Source of the DNA: Dermatemys mawii
Taxonomy: Eukaryota > Chordata > Testudines > Dermatemydidae
Reading direction: 5' to 3'
Assembly (NCBI GenBank): GCA_007922305.1
Contig: ML677373.1
Location: 15,727,881-15,791,880, forward strand
Length of the DNA: 64,000 nucleotides
Part shown: positions 35,396-48,161 of the stretch, piece after piece
Layout of the letters: each line of letters opens with the position of its first letter
Position numbering within the stretch: the first letter of the stretch is position 1
Program-made: the position numbers and the translations under genes
The notes under the pieces: generated by a model
What the model saw: the letters and a program-made list of their open reading frames with translations, nothing else
Database searches by the model: none
What the model was told of the DNA's origin: nothing

Positions 35396-35734
35396 TTTTA
35401 AAGCTGCGATGCCCTAAATGCTCCTTTAATTACTAGACACTAGTAAGGCTCAGAATTTAGATGAGCACCAACCACTTCAGATGCTTATGCAGACTATCTG
35501 AGGCTCTCCACAACACTAAAAAGGTATCTAGGAATCTTGTATTCTCAATCTCATTCACAAGATTCCTAATGGCATGAAAATTCAGCTCCACCAATTAGTT
35601 AACTAAAATGTATTTGCAATGTTTGAACATTCTTGAGGAAGCAGAGACTTTCACACTTGAGTTAAATGCTTTTATTTAACAACTACATAAGCGACATCAA
35701 GAAAACTGAATTTGGTATCACTGAGAATCTCTAA

Positions 35735-36085
35735 CGAGGCTGGCTGAGAATTTTTCAACAAAATTGGCCAAAACAGAAACTTTTCTGAGGAACATCCCAG
35801 CTTTGACTAAATTTTCATGAGGAGTTTCTCAAGTCCAGAGTGGAATTTCTGAGTGGCGAGAGATACCGTAATACCCAATAGTCTGATGGGTTAGGGCAGT
35901 CAGCCTGGGATGTGAGCAGGAACTTCAGCCTGGGTCTCCTAAATCCCTATCTGGCTCTCAATTAGGCCTAATGTTAATGGATCACCTGGGCTGTAGAGGC
36001 ATTCTCTTGCTTTTTGTGAAAGAACTGAAAGCTCTCTTGTCCTAAAGCAGAAATGGACCATTTTGGGAAATCTTGAAATATTCAG
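35735..36085. repeat. MITE/SINE-like repeat with tRNA-like motif, copy 2
   Basis: The left part has 'GAGAATTTTTCAACAAAAT'. The middle has 'GGTTAGGGCAGTCAGCCTGGG' and 'GCAGGAACTTCAGCCTGGGTC', a tRNA-like motif pair. The right part has 'GGACCATTTTGGGAAATC'. The same ordered landmarks occur at 53130-53480 and partly at 9960-10085. The central inverted 'CCTGGG..GCAGG' layout suggests a palindromic element. Confidence 0.55.
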
Positions 36086-39000
36086 TGGGACAGGGAAATG
36101 ACTTATTGCCTAGCTGTACCACCAACCCTTGCCTGTGTCCTTGTCTTTCACTTTCATCCTCTTAGATGCCTGTGAAGTCCACAAGATGGTGCTATACCAC
36201 ACAACTGCTAATGCTTGATTGGAGGTGGGTTAGTGTTGTTTGGGAAGGTGGGAGTTAATTTTCTCTCCCATAGTAACTGCATCTTTGTAAAAAGTAAAAT
36301 TGATGGGCTAACTACAGCTGTACTACCTCAGTGTCAATTTGAAGTAACACCAATGTCTTTGGCTTCCCATTGACTTTACCAGCTCTTAGAATCCAGAGCT
36401 GGAAGAGTGACTGCAAAACTAAAATCAACTGAGTTACAATAAATTTATACCAGAATTGAGAACAGAATCTCTCTCAGTAAGTTGAGGTCCCATTGCCACT
36501 TTCTTCCGATCTCCTTCACTTGAAACAATATTGGATCCTGTTATTAAATAACTTTCCATTCAAATGTTGTTACTTATTTGAGTCGTGTCATATCAAATTG
36601 TCCTAAAAAATGCTCATGAGGGATCACATTAGATTACAGATCACATCCTAATCAAAGGGAATAAGAAGATGCATGACTGTTCCAATAAACGTATATTGCA
36701 CAGTGTAAATGTACTCTCTGAACTCTTTTGTCTAAATGAATCAGAGACAAAGATGCAAAACAAAGAATTTTGCTACCATTTTTAAGATAGATTAACTGAG
36801 GGTGTTGAGGATACAGCACCTTCACTTCTCGGCATTATACCTATAGGAATACAAATAGGACCTTGCCTCATATACTTTTTCAGTAGGTGTCATGATGTAC
36901 ATGAAATTTGATGTTTGATGCAGAATCAATAACACTACCAACTAGCTACCTGATTTATCTTGCAATCATCAAGGGGAAATCATCTTGGGCTTATGACTCA
37001 GTGGATGTCAAGAAGCAAAGCTCTCATGACAATGATTCAGGCTTAAGCTAACTTGCCTACTCAGCAGTAATGCGGGTGGGAAATGGACAGAAGAGGTACT
37101 CTGAATAAAGTATCTATTTTGGGGGCATCGGTAATAAGGCAAAGTGCAAAAAAAAGTCAGCAATCAAATTAAATATGCCAAGGATCAGATAATACTTTGA
37201 GGTGGAGAAAGGACAACCAGAATTGCCAATTGACCTATTAGAATTCAGTAATTTACCTCTTTATAATAAATGCCGTTTAGTCTGATTATTCTGACATCCA
37301 ATTACAGCAAACCTTGAGAACAACCAAAGAGATAGCAAACCTAAAAAGAATATGGGTGAGGGTAAGAGACTGTTGGTGGGATAAAATCATCTATCCAAAT
37401 TAATTCTGAGGTTTTATAGTAATCACTAAGAACAATAAAAAATAAGCTTTCTGGCCTTATCTGTTTCATTCTAAGATTAGAATCTGCTTTACAGTAAAAT
37501 TTGTGATTACAGTTAAGTCCTTTTCTTCCCCACTTCTATATTCTGTTGTCATAGAACCAGAAACTATGGGAGCAATCCTGACAGGCAAAACTTCTTTTGA
37601 AGTCAATGTGAAGATGACTGACCTTCGTGGTACTTGTGCCTGCCTGATCGGACCTGAACTGGAAAGATTCTCCCACCACTTCTTTGACTGGGAATTCAGG
37701 TACAGAAACTGATTGTCCTAGGTGATGAAAGGACCCTATCTCATTCTGGTTACCAACCTGAAATATGGCCAGCTCCTGAAAAGCTTTATCATCAGTCCCT
37801 GCCAAACAGCATTTGCACATATATAGGGCACAGATGTAATCTGCTAGGGACAGATTGTCAGTTGTTTGACATCCACAGTCTGGACCAGTTTTTCTAATGA
37901 ATTCAACATGTGGGGAAAGTAAATGGTAGCTGAATTCTCTGACTCTCAGTTAGGCCTAATGTTAATGGAATGAAGATATGTTTTATGATGTTTAATCACT
38001 TTCTTTAGAGATTTTTCCAGTCTGTTTAGATTGCCTGAGGAATTGCCTATCTTACTGTGCAAAACTGTCACAGCTGTAGTCAGTAAGAGTTTCTAGGTGG
38101 GATCCCACTCACTATAAAAACCAAGGAAACCAGGTAGGGTATTCTTTATGACTCCAGGACTTTGTAATTTGCTCTGCCACCATGGTCTGAAATAGGTTGA
38201 ATTTAGTCACCTTCCAGGATCTTGGATAGGTGACCTCATGACATATATACTGTGCTGCCATTAACAAGTGTTAGTTTTAGAGGCACTGCAAAAGATACCT
38301 GTTTGGGTTTATGGAGAAGGGTGTGGGTGTCCTTCACATAAGCATGAAGGGGTGGACAGGAATTCTTGAAGGGGTTTGTCTGGCTGAGTTTCTGCTGAAA
38401 TGATTGCTTTAATGCCACTGGGATTTTATTGTGAAGCATTAATGATGTGGGGGTGCCTTATTAATTTAATTCCTGACCCATTCAGAAATCAACTCTGGCT
38501 GGGATTGATAGGAACTTGTATATGGACCTGTAAGGGAAACAAATTCTTAAGGGCCTGGTTCTCATTTATGCTAATGTCTTTTTACTGCTCTGGCAATATA
38601 GAGAGACCTAAAAGTGGGTGTAAAGTATGAAGCGATTAATGTTCATTTTTTAAAAAGAACTGAGACATTTGTTTACACCCCTTTTGCTGCAATGTGCACC
38701 TAGGACTAAGTACAACTTCTGAAGTCAAATCCTGTAGGTCAAATTAGATTCTTACAGCTGTCAAGGTATTCCTATCACATAGTGCAGCTAATTTAAATAC
38801 TCTAATAAAAAGTTAATTAAGCATAATATGCAATATATATCTGAAGTATAAAAATGAAGGACTAAAATTAATAGTGCAAGAATGCAATTCGTTCAATTTT
38901 GAACTAATGGGTTTTACATGATCTCTTGTATTAAACTATGGACTCATTTGGGGGCTGCAGGATAGTAAATTTTTATCAGCGCTTAATTTTGTTTAATTTA

Positions 39001-41796
39001 GAGCAGAGTTCTGGAATAACATTTATCAGACACTTCTCAAATTAGGTTAATTATGTGTGTCAATTTTGTCCATAAATCATTTTAAAAATAGACTACGGAC
39101 ACAAGGTGGGTAATACGCTACATTAGCGTTAATGTCTTTTCGTAGCACATTTTTATTCAGATAATGACAATCTGATGCTGCTGTAAATCATTTGTTTGTG
39201 AAGACTGTAACAATCACAAGTGGAATCAGATTAAGGTGTCAGGAGAAGCTTTAAGATATTGCAGGGCAGATTCTGCAGAATGTCTATAGGTGGACACCAG
39301 TATGGGAGATCATGCTATGCCTTGCAAACGATGTACAAATGTATCATCTTGTACGCTTCTTCACAGTGACAGCAAACGGTCTTTATTGGAAAGTAAACAT
39401 CAGTCATTTTGTATTGCACTATACAAGTCTGTTTAAGTGTGGGCATTTCACATTGCCTTTCTCAGCTACTGCATAACAAAGGGAAACCTTCTGAGCTGCA
39501 AGTGTGCTTTTATTGGTAGGGTTGTGCATGGAGTGAATTTGGAGAATGAATTGATCTACAAAAACACTCTCTATTGAAAGATGTTTCTTTATATTGCTGA
39601 CAGAGGACGTGGTTTTATCTGTACAATGAAAAATTCCTCAGACAATGTCCCCTCCTCCAAACCTAGTAAAGGTTAAGGTTGCTAGATGACTACAGCGTAC
39701 TTACCTATCCCATCCTTTACAAAACTCAGGAAATTAACAGCTAGGAAATGACTAGTTAATGGTATCCTAAATATTAAACAAACCACATAATAATAATAGT
39801 GGCCTGGACTCAGTCCTTGGTCTGGCCAAGATGAAGTCTATACATTATCTGGGCAGGAAGGATGTAGGCGGCTTTGCATTCCCCTGATTCTGCAATTGAA
39901 CAGGCACTTGTTCTGCTCCCAGTGCAACCTAGAACAGTCTGAAGGCTACAGTAAATTACACCTGGCTGCCCATGGCACCCAAAGGCCATTCCAGCAGCTC
40001 AGGATGTCAAAGGGACTGAGAGAAGAGTTGGTATACAGCTGACTATAGCAACTATCTGTCACGAGATGATGATCCCCACCAATGCTGGGAGAATCTTCAG
40101 GAGGCTAATTAAACTTGGTTTATGGCCCCTTTGCATTGCTAAGGAACCATAGTAGAGCTAAGAACCTGACCTATTTTCTTTACCAAGTACTGAGAGATTT
40201 CGTGTCAAAACCTTAACTCTGACCCATGATTTTTTTTTTAAATGAGGTATGATGGGTTTTTTTTCTTAATTTCAGTATCTACAAGCTCTGTGAAATGAGA
40301 CTACATCAGAGTGAAATTAAGAGCTATTAATGCACGGCAACAGGGTCCATGCAAACAGTCAGTGGAGGCTAGGGCAGGCTATCCTTGCTTACTGTGAACA
40401 AATTGCTTTCAGCCTAAGTGTTTTCTTTTATGGGATGCTCTTCAAGGAAGCTGGGTCCAGACTCTGTGATTCAGGCCCAGCTAGACTAGCATTTTAGCTT
40501 TGGCAGAGGTGGTAGTATCTGATGATGCTAAAAGATGAACTCAGATCCACGTCGGAGAAGCTCTTTCTATTCCTAAAAGGACAGAATGTATATGCGAGTT
40601 ATGGGTCATTTTAACTGTGGATCTATCTGTCTAGTTTATCTCCTCAATTTTATCTATCTAATCATATCTTATCTAACCTACCTATGGATTTTTCTACAGT
40701 AACCATCACTGTGGTGTCTAAGAGAAACTGAAATCAATAAATAAAATGGTGAAAAGTGATTATCGTATTTAATTTTAATTTATGGTGCTTTTCCTTTTCT
40801 CATATTTTGCTTTCTTCTTAGTATGCCCAAGAGTGCTCTTTTGGTTTTCTTCTGTACAGGTCAGGAACAGACAAGCAGCTATATTGAACAAGACAAATTG
40901 TTAACATGTACTGATTCCAGTTCTGCCCTTACACTAAGCTAACTCCATTTACTTCAATAGAATTAAAGAGGCTACAAATAAGGAAAGGATTTAACTCATT
41001 GTATGTCAGCATCTGCCTTTACGTGTAATTGTGCCAACACCTTTGAAAAATAATTGTTGGTGAGGTACATAAAGACTATAAAAATATTCCATATATTACA
41101 AATGTTATGGACAACTATAAAAATATACTGTGGTTTGTCAGTGGAGTAAAGAGCTATGGTTCAAAGAAGTCGGATGTAGATATGGTGGAGCTCCTGTTTA
41201 CACAGGACAAAACCTCTCTCCACCTCCAAATTCTTGAGCAGGTACTTTCACAGCAGCAGAGCTGCCACAATTCCATTGTGGAATGAGAGGAAATCTCAGT
41301 AGAAGATGTGTGAGAGGATTGCACATCATATCCTGCATGCACTGGAGTAGTGTCATGATGGAGTGCTTTCTGGTGTGTAGAAAGAATGAGAGGCTATTGA
41401 CAATGAACATGTTACTGCATGGATTTACTGGCCAAAATACTCCATACTGCTAGGCTGAGGAAGGATACATTCCCCAAACTAAGGCCAGACTTTCCATATG
41501 CAATAAGAACTTGATCCATAGGCAAATGGCCAAATAAACAAATACCTCTTTGTGTTTTTGTGCTTTCGCTCTCCAGGGCAGTCAGCTGACTGTCCTATTC
41601 CTGTAAGGGCTCCTGTTCTATCACATTACTATGATATGCACTTGTGCTTTGTAAGACTCCCATTTATGTGAATCTGTGGCTAGAGATTATTTATCTATAT
41701 AATTTGGGTTCTCGGTGATGAAGTGAGAAGTTGGCAGGATTTGGGCACTTAACTTTATTTAGAATCTTATCAAACGCTAGTTAACTACACCACAAG
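36086..41796. other. Long unassigned stretch, no gene seen
   Basis: 5.7 kb with no recognised transposon. Frames stay below 95 codons. About 38,740-39,250 is AT-rich, with ATTAAT-type motifs. A 27-bp sequence at 37943-37969 repeats 35955-35981. A degenerate 'GAGTTACAATAAATTTATACC' palindromic-repeat piece lies near 36431. The low repeat density here stands out against the rest of the window. Confidence 0.5.
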
Positions 41797-42030
41797 TAAT
41801 GTAGTCTAGTGATTGGAGTACTGGACTGGAACTCTGTTCTATTCTTGGCTCAGCCACTGGCTTGCTGGGTACCTTGGGCAAGTAACGTCACCTCCATGCT
41901 TCAGTTTCTCCATGGGTAAAACAGGATTAATGATAATGACCTCTTGTGTAAAGCATTTTAAGAACTGTTGATGGAAAAACACTATTTAAGAACTGGATGG
42001 TATTTAGTATTTTATTATTAGGAGGCTCTT
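41797..42030 (+). mobile_element. MIR-like tRNA-derived SINE, near full length
   Basis: Head 'AGTCTAGTGATTGGAGTACT', core 'TTGGCTCAGCCACTGGCTTG' and 'CCTTGGGCAAGTAACGTCACC', tail 'CTTCAGTTTCTCCATGGGT' and 'AATGATAATGACCTCTTGTG'. The 3' part 'AAGCATTTTAAGAACTG ... ACACTATTTAAGAAC' resembles the L2-derived tail. Confidence 0.82.
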
Positions 42031-43372
42031 TATCAGGCAAAGATGTAGCACAATCCAGTGTCTGGAAATTGAAGTTGGAATAATTAAAAATGCAAATCCA
42101 TTTTTTTAATGATTGGAAATGCTTAGCCATGTGGCAAATTCTTCTATAATCTTCATTTAATGACACCAAGTAGAGATGTTTCTAAAACACGTGTGCACAG
42201 ACCCATAGGTGTTAATCATTGAACTCAATGGAGCTATTTCTATTTATACCAGCTGAGGATCTGGCCCAGGCTGTATTTCAGCCCCAAGTTGTTGGGCCGT
42301 GGGCAGTAGTTACTAGTAAACTTCTATGGCTTGGAGATCAGACTGAATGGCCATGGTCATGTCTTTGTGCCTTCAAAATCTGTAAGTGAATAATTTATTA
42401 CCAACAGAGTGGACCAGGAAATAGACTTAAAACAAGCTGCTAAACTTTCATTTTCTCACCACTTGTTAGACCTCCTAAGGAGAAAAAAAATCCAGGCAGA
42501 TAAGTAATGTTTGCCAGCCCAATTTCCATTCTTCGGGGAAACTCAAGCTCTTTTGAAGAGTTTTTCAAATGCACTGGCACTTCACTAGCTTCATGCTATG
42601 ATGGGAAGAGAGAGTGCAGTAGTTCCCTATCTTGCTTTTAGTGAAGCATGTTCATGCCAGTGAAAGATTCTTCAATGGAACTAAAGGAAAGACTGAACAT
42701 GGAAACAAAATCCTCTTCATGGAAAGCTTTTTTTTCTCCACTCCTCCTTCCCCAAACACTACTTTAGAGCTAATACTTTAATAAAAGTGCTTAAGAAATA
42801 AACTACTATTCATGTTTCTCACCTTTTGTTACTGAAACCTATCTGCATATCCAGTTAATTTTCTCACCTCCAAATACAGTGCTGCCTACTTTTCGGATAT
42901 GAGGCTTTACTGCTGAAATATGATTCTATTCATTATCAGAAGGCTGATAATGTGTAAGAGGTCAGTCCAGTATGAAAGTAAGTTTGGCCTTGAGGCGCTG
43001 TGATCTTTGGTAACGAATACTTTTAATGAAGTTACATATGGCTAATATTACTTGAAAGAATAAAGAAATGAAGGGTTTTTTTAAAAAAATATATATCTAA
43101 ACATTCAAGAGCATGAATACGCTCCATTGAAGGCATGACTCTCAGGAGTGATATTGACATCCTTTTGAAATCTCTGCCTCTGCAAGTCTGCCACCAACAT
43201 TCACACACTCAGCCACTCCATGTTCAAAATCCTTGTCCTCACTGTTAAGAGGCCGTACTGCTCTTCCTCTGCCCACTCTTTTTATCTCCTGTCACCCACT
43301 ACCTTGGCCCCTGTGCTCTTCCCACACTTCTTGCTTCATTGCTTCCTTGTTCTCTTCCTCCTGCTCATCTTT

Positions 43373-43389
43373 CCCCCCCCCCCCCCCCA
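43373..43389. repeat. Poly-C tract
   Basis: About sixteen C in a row within a C/T-rich region, a likely assembly-error or length-variation site. Confidence 0.9.
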
Positions 43390-43811
43390 CCCATCACTCT
43401 CCTTTGCACCAAGCATATAAAACTTTCTGAAACCTACTTCTTTCAGCTTGCTTTCCACTATCTCTTTTCTATACCATTTCCTTCTCTTTGCTTCCTCTAT
43501 TTCAGCCTCCATATAAAACAGTAGAATGGATAAAACTCATTCACTGTGCGATGAGTTGCATTACATCAATCTGTATGATCCCTTGTTGTTCCTACCCACC
43601 TCCCTCTTACTTTGCTCCTTACTGTCATATTGTACATTTGTCTAATTTAGTTATTTTTGGGGGGAGCCATATGACTGTGGCTTTTTTGTGTCTGTCAAAT
43701 GCCATGGCTTTATAAAAGTTTGCTAATATTATCTATTACCTGCCCTGTTTGGTGCATCTTCTGCAGAGAGGAGAATTTTACCGATAGTGAAGATGAGCAC
43801 TAGATCAAGGA

Positions 43812-43878
43812 GTGAAATTCTGGCCTGAATGAAGTCAATGGTCAAACTGCCACTGACTTCAGTGGGGTCAGGATTATA
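43812..43878. repeat. Palindromic repeat, 'GAAGTCAATGG' family
   Basis: 'GTGAAATTCTGGCC' faces 'GGTCAGGATTATAT', with 'GAAGTCAATGG' and 'CCACTGACTTC' as the inner inverted pair. Confidence 0.68.
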
Positions 43879-44767
43879 TCTATGGGACTTGAGTGGGAGC
43901 TTAAATTGTATGTAGATCAAGTGCTTGCCCTCGGCTTTGGGGTGGTGGTGGGGGGGAGAAGTGGAGGGATTCCACCACATCAGCTGCTTTTAATTATCTG
44001 GCATTGCAATATATTTGAATAAGCATTTAGGTGTGGAGTCCAGGATTGTGGAGAAAGATCTGTCCATTTTTGGAAGTAGACCTGAGTACTGCAGGAGTAA
44101 TGAGATCAACTTGTTGTCTTCTGCTGACTTTCTGATTTGCTTTGAGCCCTGGCTAAATTCTAGTATAGTTAATCATATTCCTCCTAACTAATTCTCCCTG
44201 TAGTGTCAGTTGCATGTGGTCTTTTTTGCTTCCCTTTGTGTAGTGTTGCTTGGAGATATTAAACAGTTGCCACATTTCACCCCAGAGTTTGCTGCATTTC
44301 AGAAGTGTTTCATATTCGTTTGTAAAACATCCTAGAATTACTTTGGATTATGGGCGATGTATAAACATGAGAATATTTGCATTCCTTCATTAAATAGACG
44401 TTCTTCTTACCCTATAAATCTTAGAAAATATTCAGCTAATTTTTCTTTTTTCCACATTTTAGTAATGTTCAGTAGTCACCCTTTTCTACAATCCTTATGC
44501 AAACCATATTCTCCTGGCATCTAAAAAAACCCAGATCCTTTGTCTCGTCTTCTCGACCATCACACATAATGCAAGACTTAAACAACCTCTCTACCTTTAA
44601 TTCTTCTCTCTAACCACCATTTGAAAGCAATATGTCAAATGTTTACAGCACTACTAGGAGTGAAAATAGGAGTTTTGGTTGCTGACACTTTCATTGTGTA
44701 GCCTTGGGCTTCTAATGGAAGAGGCTAAAGAATTGCAAAATATTTATTCATTCTGCCTTACAACAGA

Positions 44768-45000
44768 AGTAGGAAGGATGGCCTAGTGAGCAGAGTACAG
44801 AAACAGGATTCAGGAGATCAAGCTTCAGTTCCCAGCTCAGCCACAGACTTTGTCTGACATTGAAAGTCCTATCTACCCAGTGCCTTGATTCCTTAAAAAG
44901 GGAGAATCATTCTACCTTATCTCAGAGCATGCTGGGAGGACAGTAATGATGGTTAGGTGCTCATCTAGTAACATGATGAGGGCCAGATAAGAATGTAGAT
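44768..45000 (+). mobile_element. MIR-like SINE, diverged
   Basis: Head 'AGGATGGCCTAGTGAGCAGAG' with 'AGGATTCAGGAGATCAAG', core 'CCCAGCTCAGCCACAGACTT', tail 'GTGCCTTGATTCCTTAAAAAG' and 'CATGCTGGGAGGACAGTAATG'. Same order as the other SINE copies, but more diverged. Confidence 0.65.
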
Positions 45001-48000
45001 AGAATTCCCAAACCTACTTTGTTTAGTAAGCATGGTTTTGTGCTCATTCATAGTAACGAGAACATTTGCTGCGTTTTTCTTATGAAATCATAGTAATTTG
45101 TCAGTTCAAATAGCCCAAAGCTGGTCACGTCATATTATGTGCTTGAAATGAGAATTTGATTTCGCAGTTCAAAATTGGCCAATAACTGGGGAATTATATT
45201 TAAATGAAAGAGTAAAGGGTTTATTTAGGAGTTCTTGAAAAGCTCATTAAATTGAAGTTTTAAAACCAGCAGTGAAACAAGGAATAAAACATAATAGATT
45301 GGAATAGTGGCACTTTTTCCATTAATATGCATGACTTTTACTGCTGCTATTTAATGGTTGAAAAGTAACTCTTAAGATGCATTTATTTTGTGTTCTTCCC
45401 CTTCTGGACTTCCACTCTGGCATTTTGGATTGTACAGATTAATGTATCCAAACATGCTTTCCAAAGTCTGCCAGTCTGCCTTGTTACTTTTAAGTTTTAA
45501 TTAAACTATTTGTTTGGTGGTCCCTTCTGGCCTTAGAATCTACATTGTGCTGAGGAATGAGCCTTCATAAAACAAGGAAAATATTGATTCTTTCCCTGTT
45601 GGATATGAAAAGGTTTGTTGCAAGTGGGCCTCCAGTGAAGAGAAGTAAAACCGCTATTTCAGTCAGGATGATATCAATGCATCCTAATTTGTTTCACTGC
45701 TGAACAGTTATTAACCCATCCTATGTGTCCATGAAGAGAAGCAAAGAGGCGCAAGGTGTCCCGAATCTCTGTTCTGGTTGTTATGTGGATAGCTGCTTGG
45801 GAAGTAGAGCAGCCTCTGCAGAGCTGCTGTTTCTTCTCCTTCCCTGTACATGTGGGCAGGGAATGTGCAGAGATGTGGTTCCATTGCAGCATTTGACACA
45901 GTTGTGCCCCAGGCTGGGAAATCTATGCTACACTGTGTGTCAGCCCTATTCTTGGTGCATCTCCCTGATCCTTGAGCACAATAAGAATGCAGAGGCAGTT
46001 TGTGACTTGATGGGCCACGATCTGCTTCCCAGCCCACAACAATCTGCTGCCCCATACCTGGGTCCTGTATTAACGCTGTGATCAAGCTCTCTATTAGAGG
46101 TGTTCTATACCTTCCTCTGAAGCATCTGGAACTGACTGCTGTGCGAGAGGATATCTGTATGGTATCATTCTGGTCCCTGTATGGCAATTCCTGTCCTTTG
46201 TACATTAGATATGAATCCTGGAGCCAAATTCTGTGGCCTTGAACTGAGGGGAACTCCCAATGATTTCTGTCTGTCATTTCCTTCCTAGACTTGCTATTGC
46301 ATAATTTAGTTCAAGGTACCTAATAATATGCCACTAGTTTTATAGCATTGATATCCCACCTTGTCGCGTAGTGGAGTAACACATTATTTTTCCTCCCACA
46401 GAATTCCATTTTGTTTAATGGAATTCACTCTGTACATCACTAATCCCTTCCAGGATAAGTGAACTTTTTTTGTTTTAAGTCTGAAGGGCTGTGGGTCCAA
46501 TCTAGAAGACCATATCTGAACTCCATCAGCCACTGACGTCTGGTTCCTGATGCAGACTATTCAGTGCAGACCTCTTTCTATGAGAAACATCTATGGAGGA
46601 ATAAATGAGGGATGCATGACTTTGTCTTTGTCTGCAGTATAGTGGCTTGCTGTTTCTCTAAAGCTATATTATAAATGTGTTTGTTTTTGGAAAGGGGGGA
46701 AAAAGACAGAAATGATGAAGACAAAAAGAATATTCTAAATTTGATAGCCCATTTGTAGAAAGCAGGTTGTTTTGACAGGCTTTTTAAATTACAAAGAGGA
46801 ACAAAATCAGTCCATAAATTATTCTAACCTGTTATTACATGTCATCTTCCTGTTTGCACTGCTGGTTTTTATAACTCTCCTGCCCTGTCTTTTAGACAGA
46901 AATGTTCCCATCTTTAAAGCTGATGTTCCAAAAATATCTCATGTTAGCAGTAGCTTCTGTCACAGCTCTTGACAGGAATTGCATTATGTTTTGGCCATTC
47001 TACAAGAACTATTGGTGCACAGAAGGTTAATGTTTTGACTGCTGTTTTCTACAAACAATCTTTTTTTAGTTTGACAGTACTCTCTGTTGGAACTGTGGTA
47101 GTTTCTATGGTATGTGCAGCATATTATTGCAGTTTGTGGATGACACATTCACAGTAGAAGAAGTTAGGGAATGTGGCAGTGGAGTTTTTATGTTTACATT
47201 CCAGTGTTTGTGTGGCCTTTGGCCTCCACTGGAAGAGGCTGCAGAAGCACAGTTCATTTTTTTTTAATAAAAGGAGTAGGAAGTCTGGTCTAGTAAGTAA
47301 AGCACTGGAATACGACTCCAGGCTTCAGTTCAAAACTCAGCCACCAACTTCCTGGCAATCGTTACGTACTGTGATTACTCTTATACCTTGATAGTTATTA
47401 TCCTCTGCACAGGTCCGAGTATTACTCTTTAGGAATGGGAAGTACAGAGGAACCATTAAAGCAAAATTGTCAAGCTTCGAAGGGTCCCCATCCAGTCACT
47501 GTAACATGGCTTTTCTAAGATTGGGAAGTGATTTAGGGAAGACAATAAAAATAATCACATTTAAGTCACTGTGGATTTTTTGTTTGCCTTATGAAACGCC
47601 AGATCTTGGTCTACCTAATATTCCTACCTGACAGAGTAAGGGGGTGCCCTGTCCTGGATATCTCTTGCGCTGTAAACACTTGGAGAGGAAGCCGCTTCTG
47701 CAGAGCTGTTACCCTTTTCCCCCATACATTGGTGGGGTCAGTGGCAGAACCTTGGATTTGCACCTCAAACTGCAATTAGCCTGGTAATGCAGCTGCACTG
47801 GCATGCCAAGGAACATACACTCTACTTGGCAGAGGGCTAGGGCCGGAGACATTCTCCTCCAGCATAGGTGGGGCTGATTGTAGACCCCTGACTAACTCGT
47901 CCCAGGTGGCTTCTGGAGCAGCACAGGAGACCAGTGCCCCTTACATAAGACTCACGGCAAAGCCACCATTTAGCCTTCAATATCCTCATGCAATTTCATT

Positions 48001-48025
48001 TGCCTTGTCACACAGTTGCTATATT
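45001..48025. other. Unassigned stretch, no gene seen
   Basis: Contains the longest open frame of the window (45711-46277, minus strand, 188 codons), which has no recognisable domain. Two segments (about 45765-45860 and 47650-47745) resemble each other around 'TTCTGCAGAGCTG'. A degenerate SINE lies at 47270-47400. Confidence 0.45.
47270..47400 (+). mobile_element. Degenerate MIR-like SINE
   Basis: 'GTCTGGTCTAGTAAGTAAAGC', 'GACTCCAGGCTTCAG' and 'CTCAGCCACCAACTTCCTGG' follow the SINE head-to-core order. The tail is lost or very diverged. Confidence 0.5.
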
Positions 48026-48097
48026 GGGTAAAATCCTGCCCCCATTGAAGCTAATGGGAGTTTTGTCTTTGACTTCAATGGGACCAATATGTTACCC
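48026..48097. repeat. Palindromic repeat, 'GAAGTCAATGGGAG' family
   Basis: 'GGGTAAAATCCTGCCCCCATTG' faces 'CAATGGGACCAATATGTTACCC', with 'AATGGGAGTTTTGTC' inside. Clear dyad symmetry. Confidence 0.7.
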
Positions 48098-48128
48098 TCT
48101 GTTCATAGATTCTAAGAGAATTTTAGTT

Positions 48129-48161
48129 AGGATCTGTGTACTTTTAGGATCTGTGTACATT
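48129..48161. repeat. 17-bp tandem duplication
   Basis: 'TAGGATCTGTGTAC' occurs twice in direct succession, with T-rich spacers. Confidence 0.8.

Larger units (their letters stand above)
42031..44767. other. Unassigned stretch with short repeats
   Basis: A possible CR1/L2-type 3' remnant lies at about 42230-42400 ('ATCAGACTGAATGGCCATGG ... AAAATCTGTAAGTG'). A pyrimidine-rich region lies at 43,230-43,510, including a long C-run. The short frames there are by-products of composition. Confidence 0.45.

Noticed and set aside
40468..40560. Possible copy of the 'GGGCTTGTCTACACT' MITE
   Set aside because: Only a few motifs ('CTAGACTAGCATTTTAG') match; too diverged to support.
43220..43524. Overlapping proline/serine-rich frames as secreted or mucin-like proteins
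   Set aside because: They arise from a C/T-rich low-complexity tract with a poly-C run, in more than one frame at once.
45711..46277. Longest open frame (188 codons, minus strand) as a possible gene
   Set aside because: No recognisable domain, signal or codon pattern. An overlapping plus-strand frame of 118 codons exists, and part of it resembles a second segment at 47650, so a repeat or chance frame is more likely.
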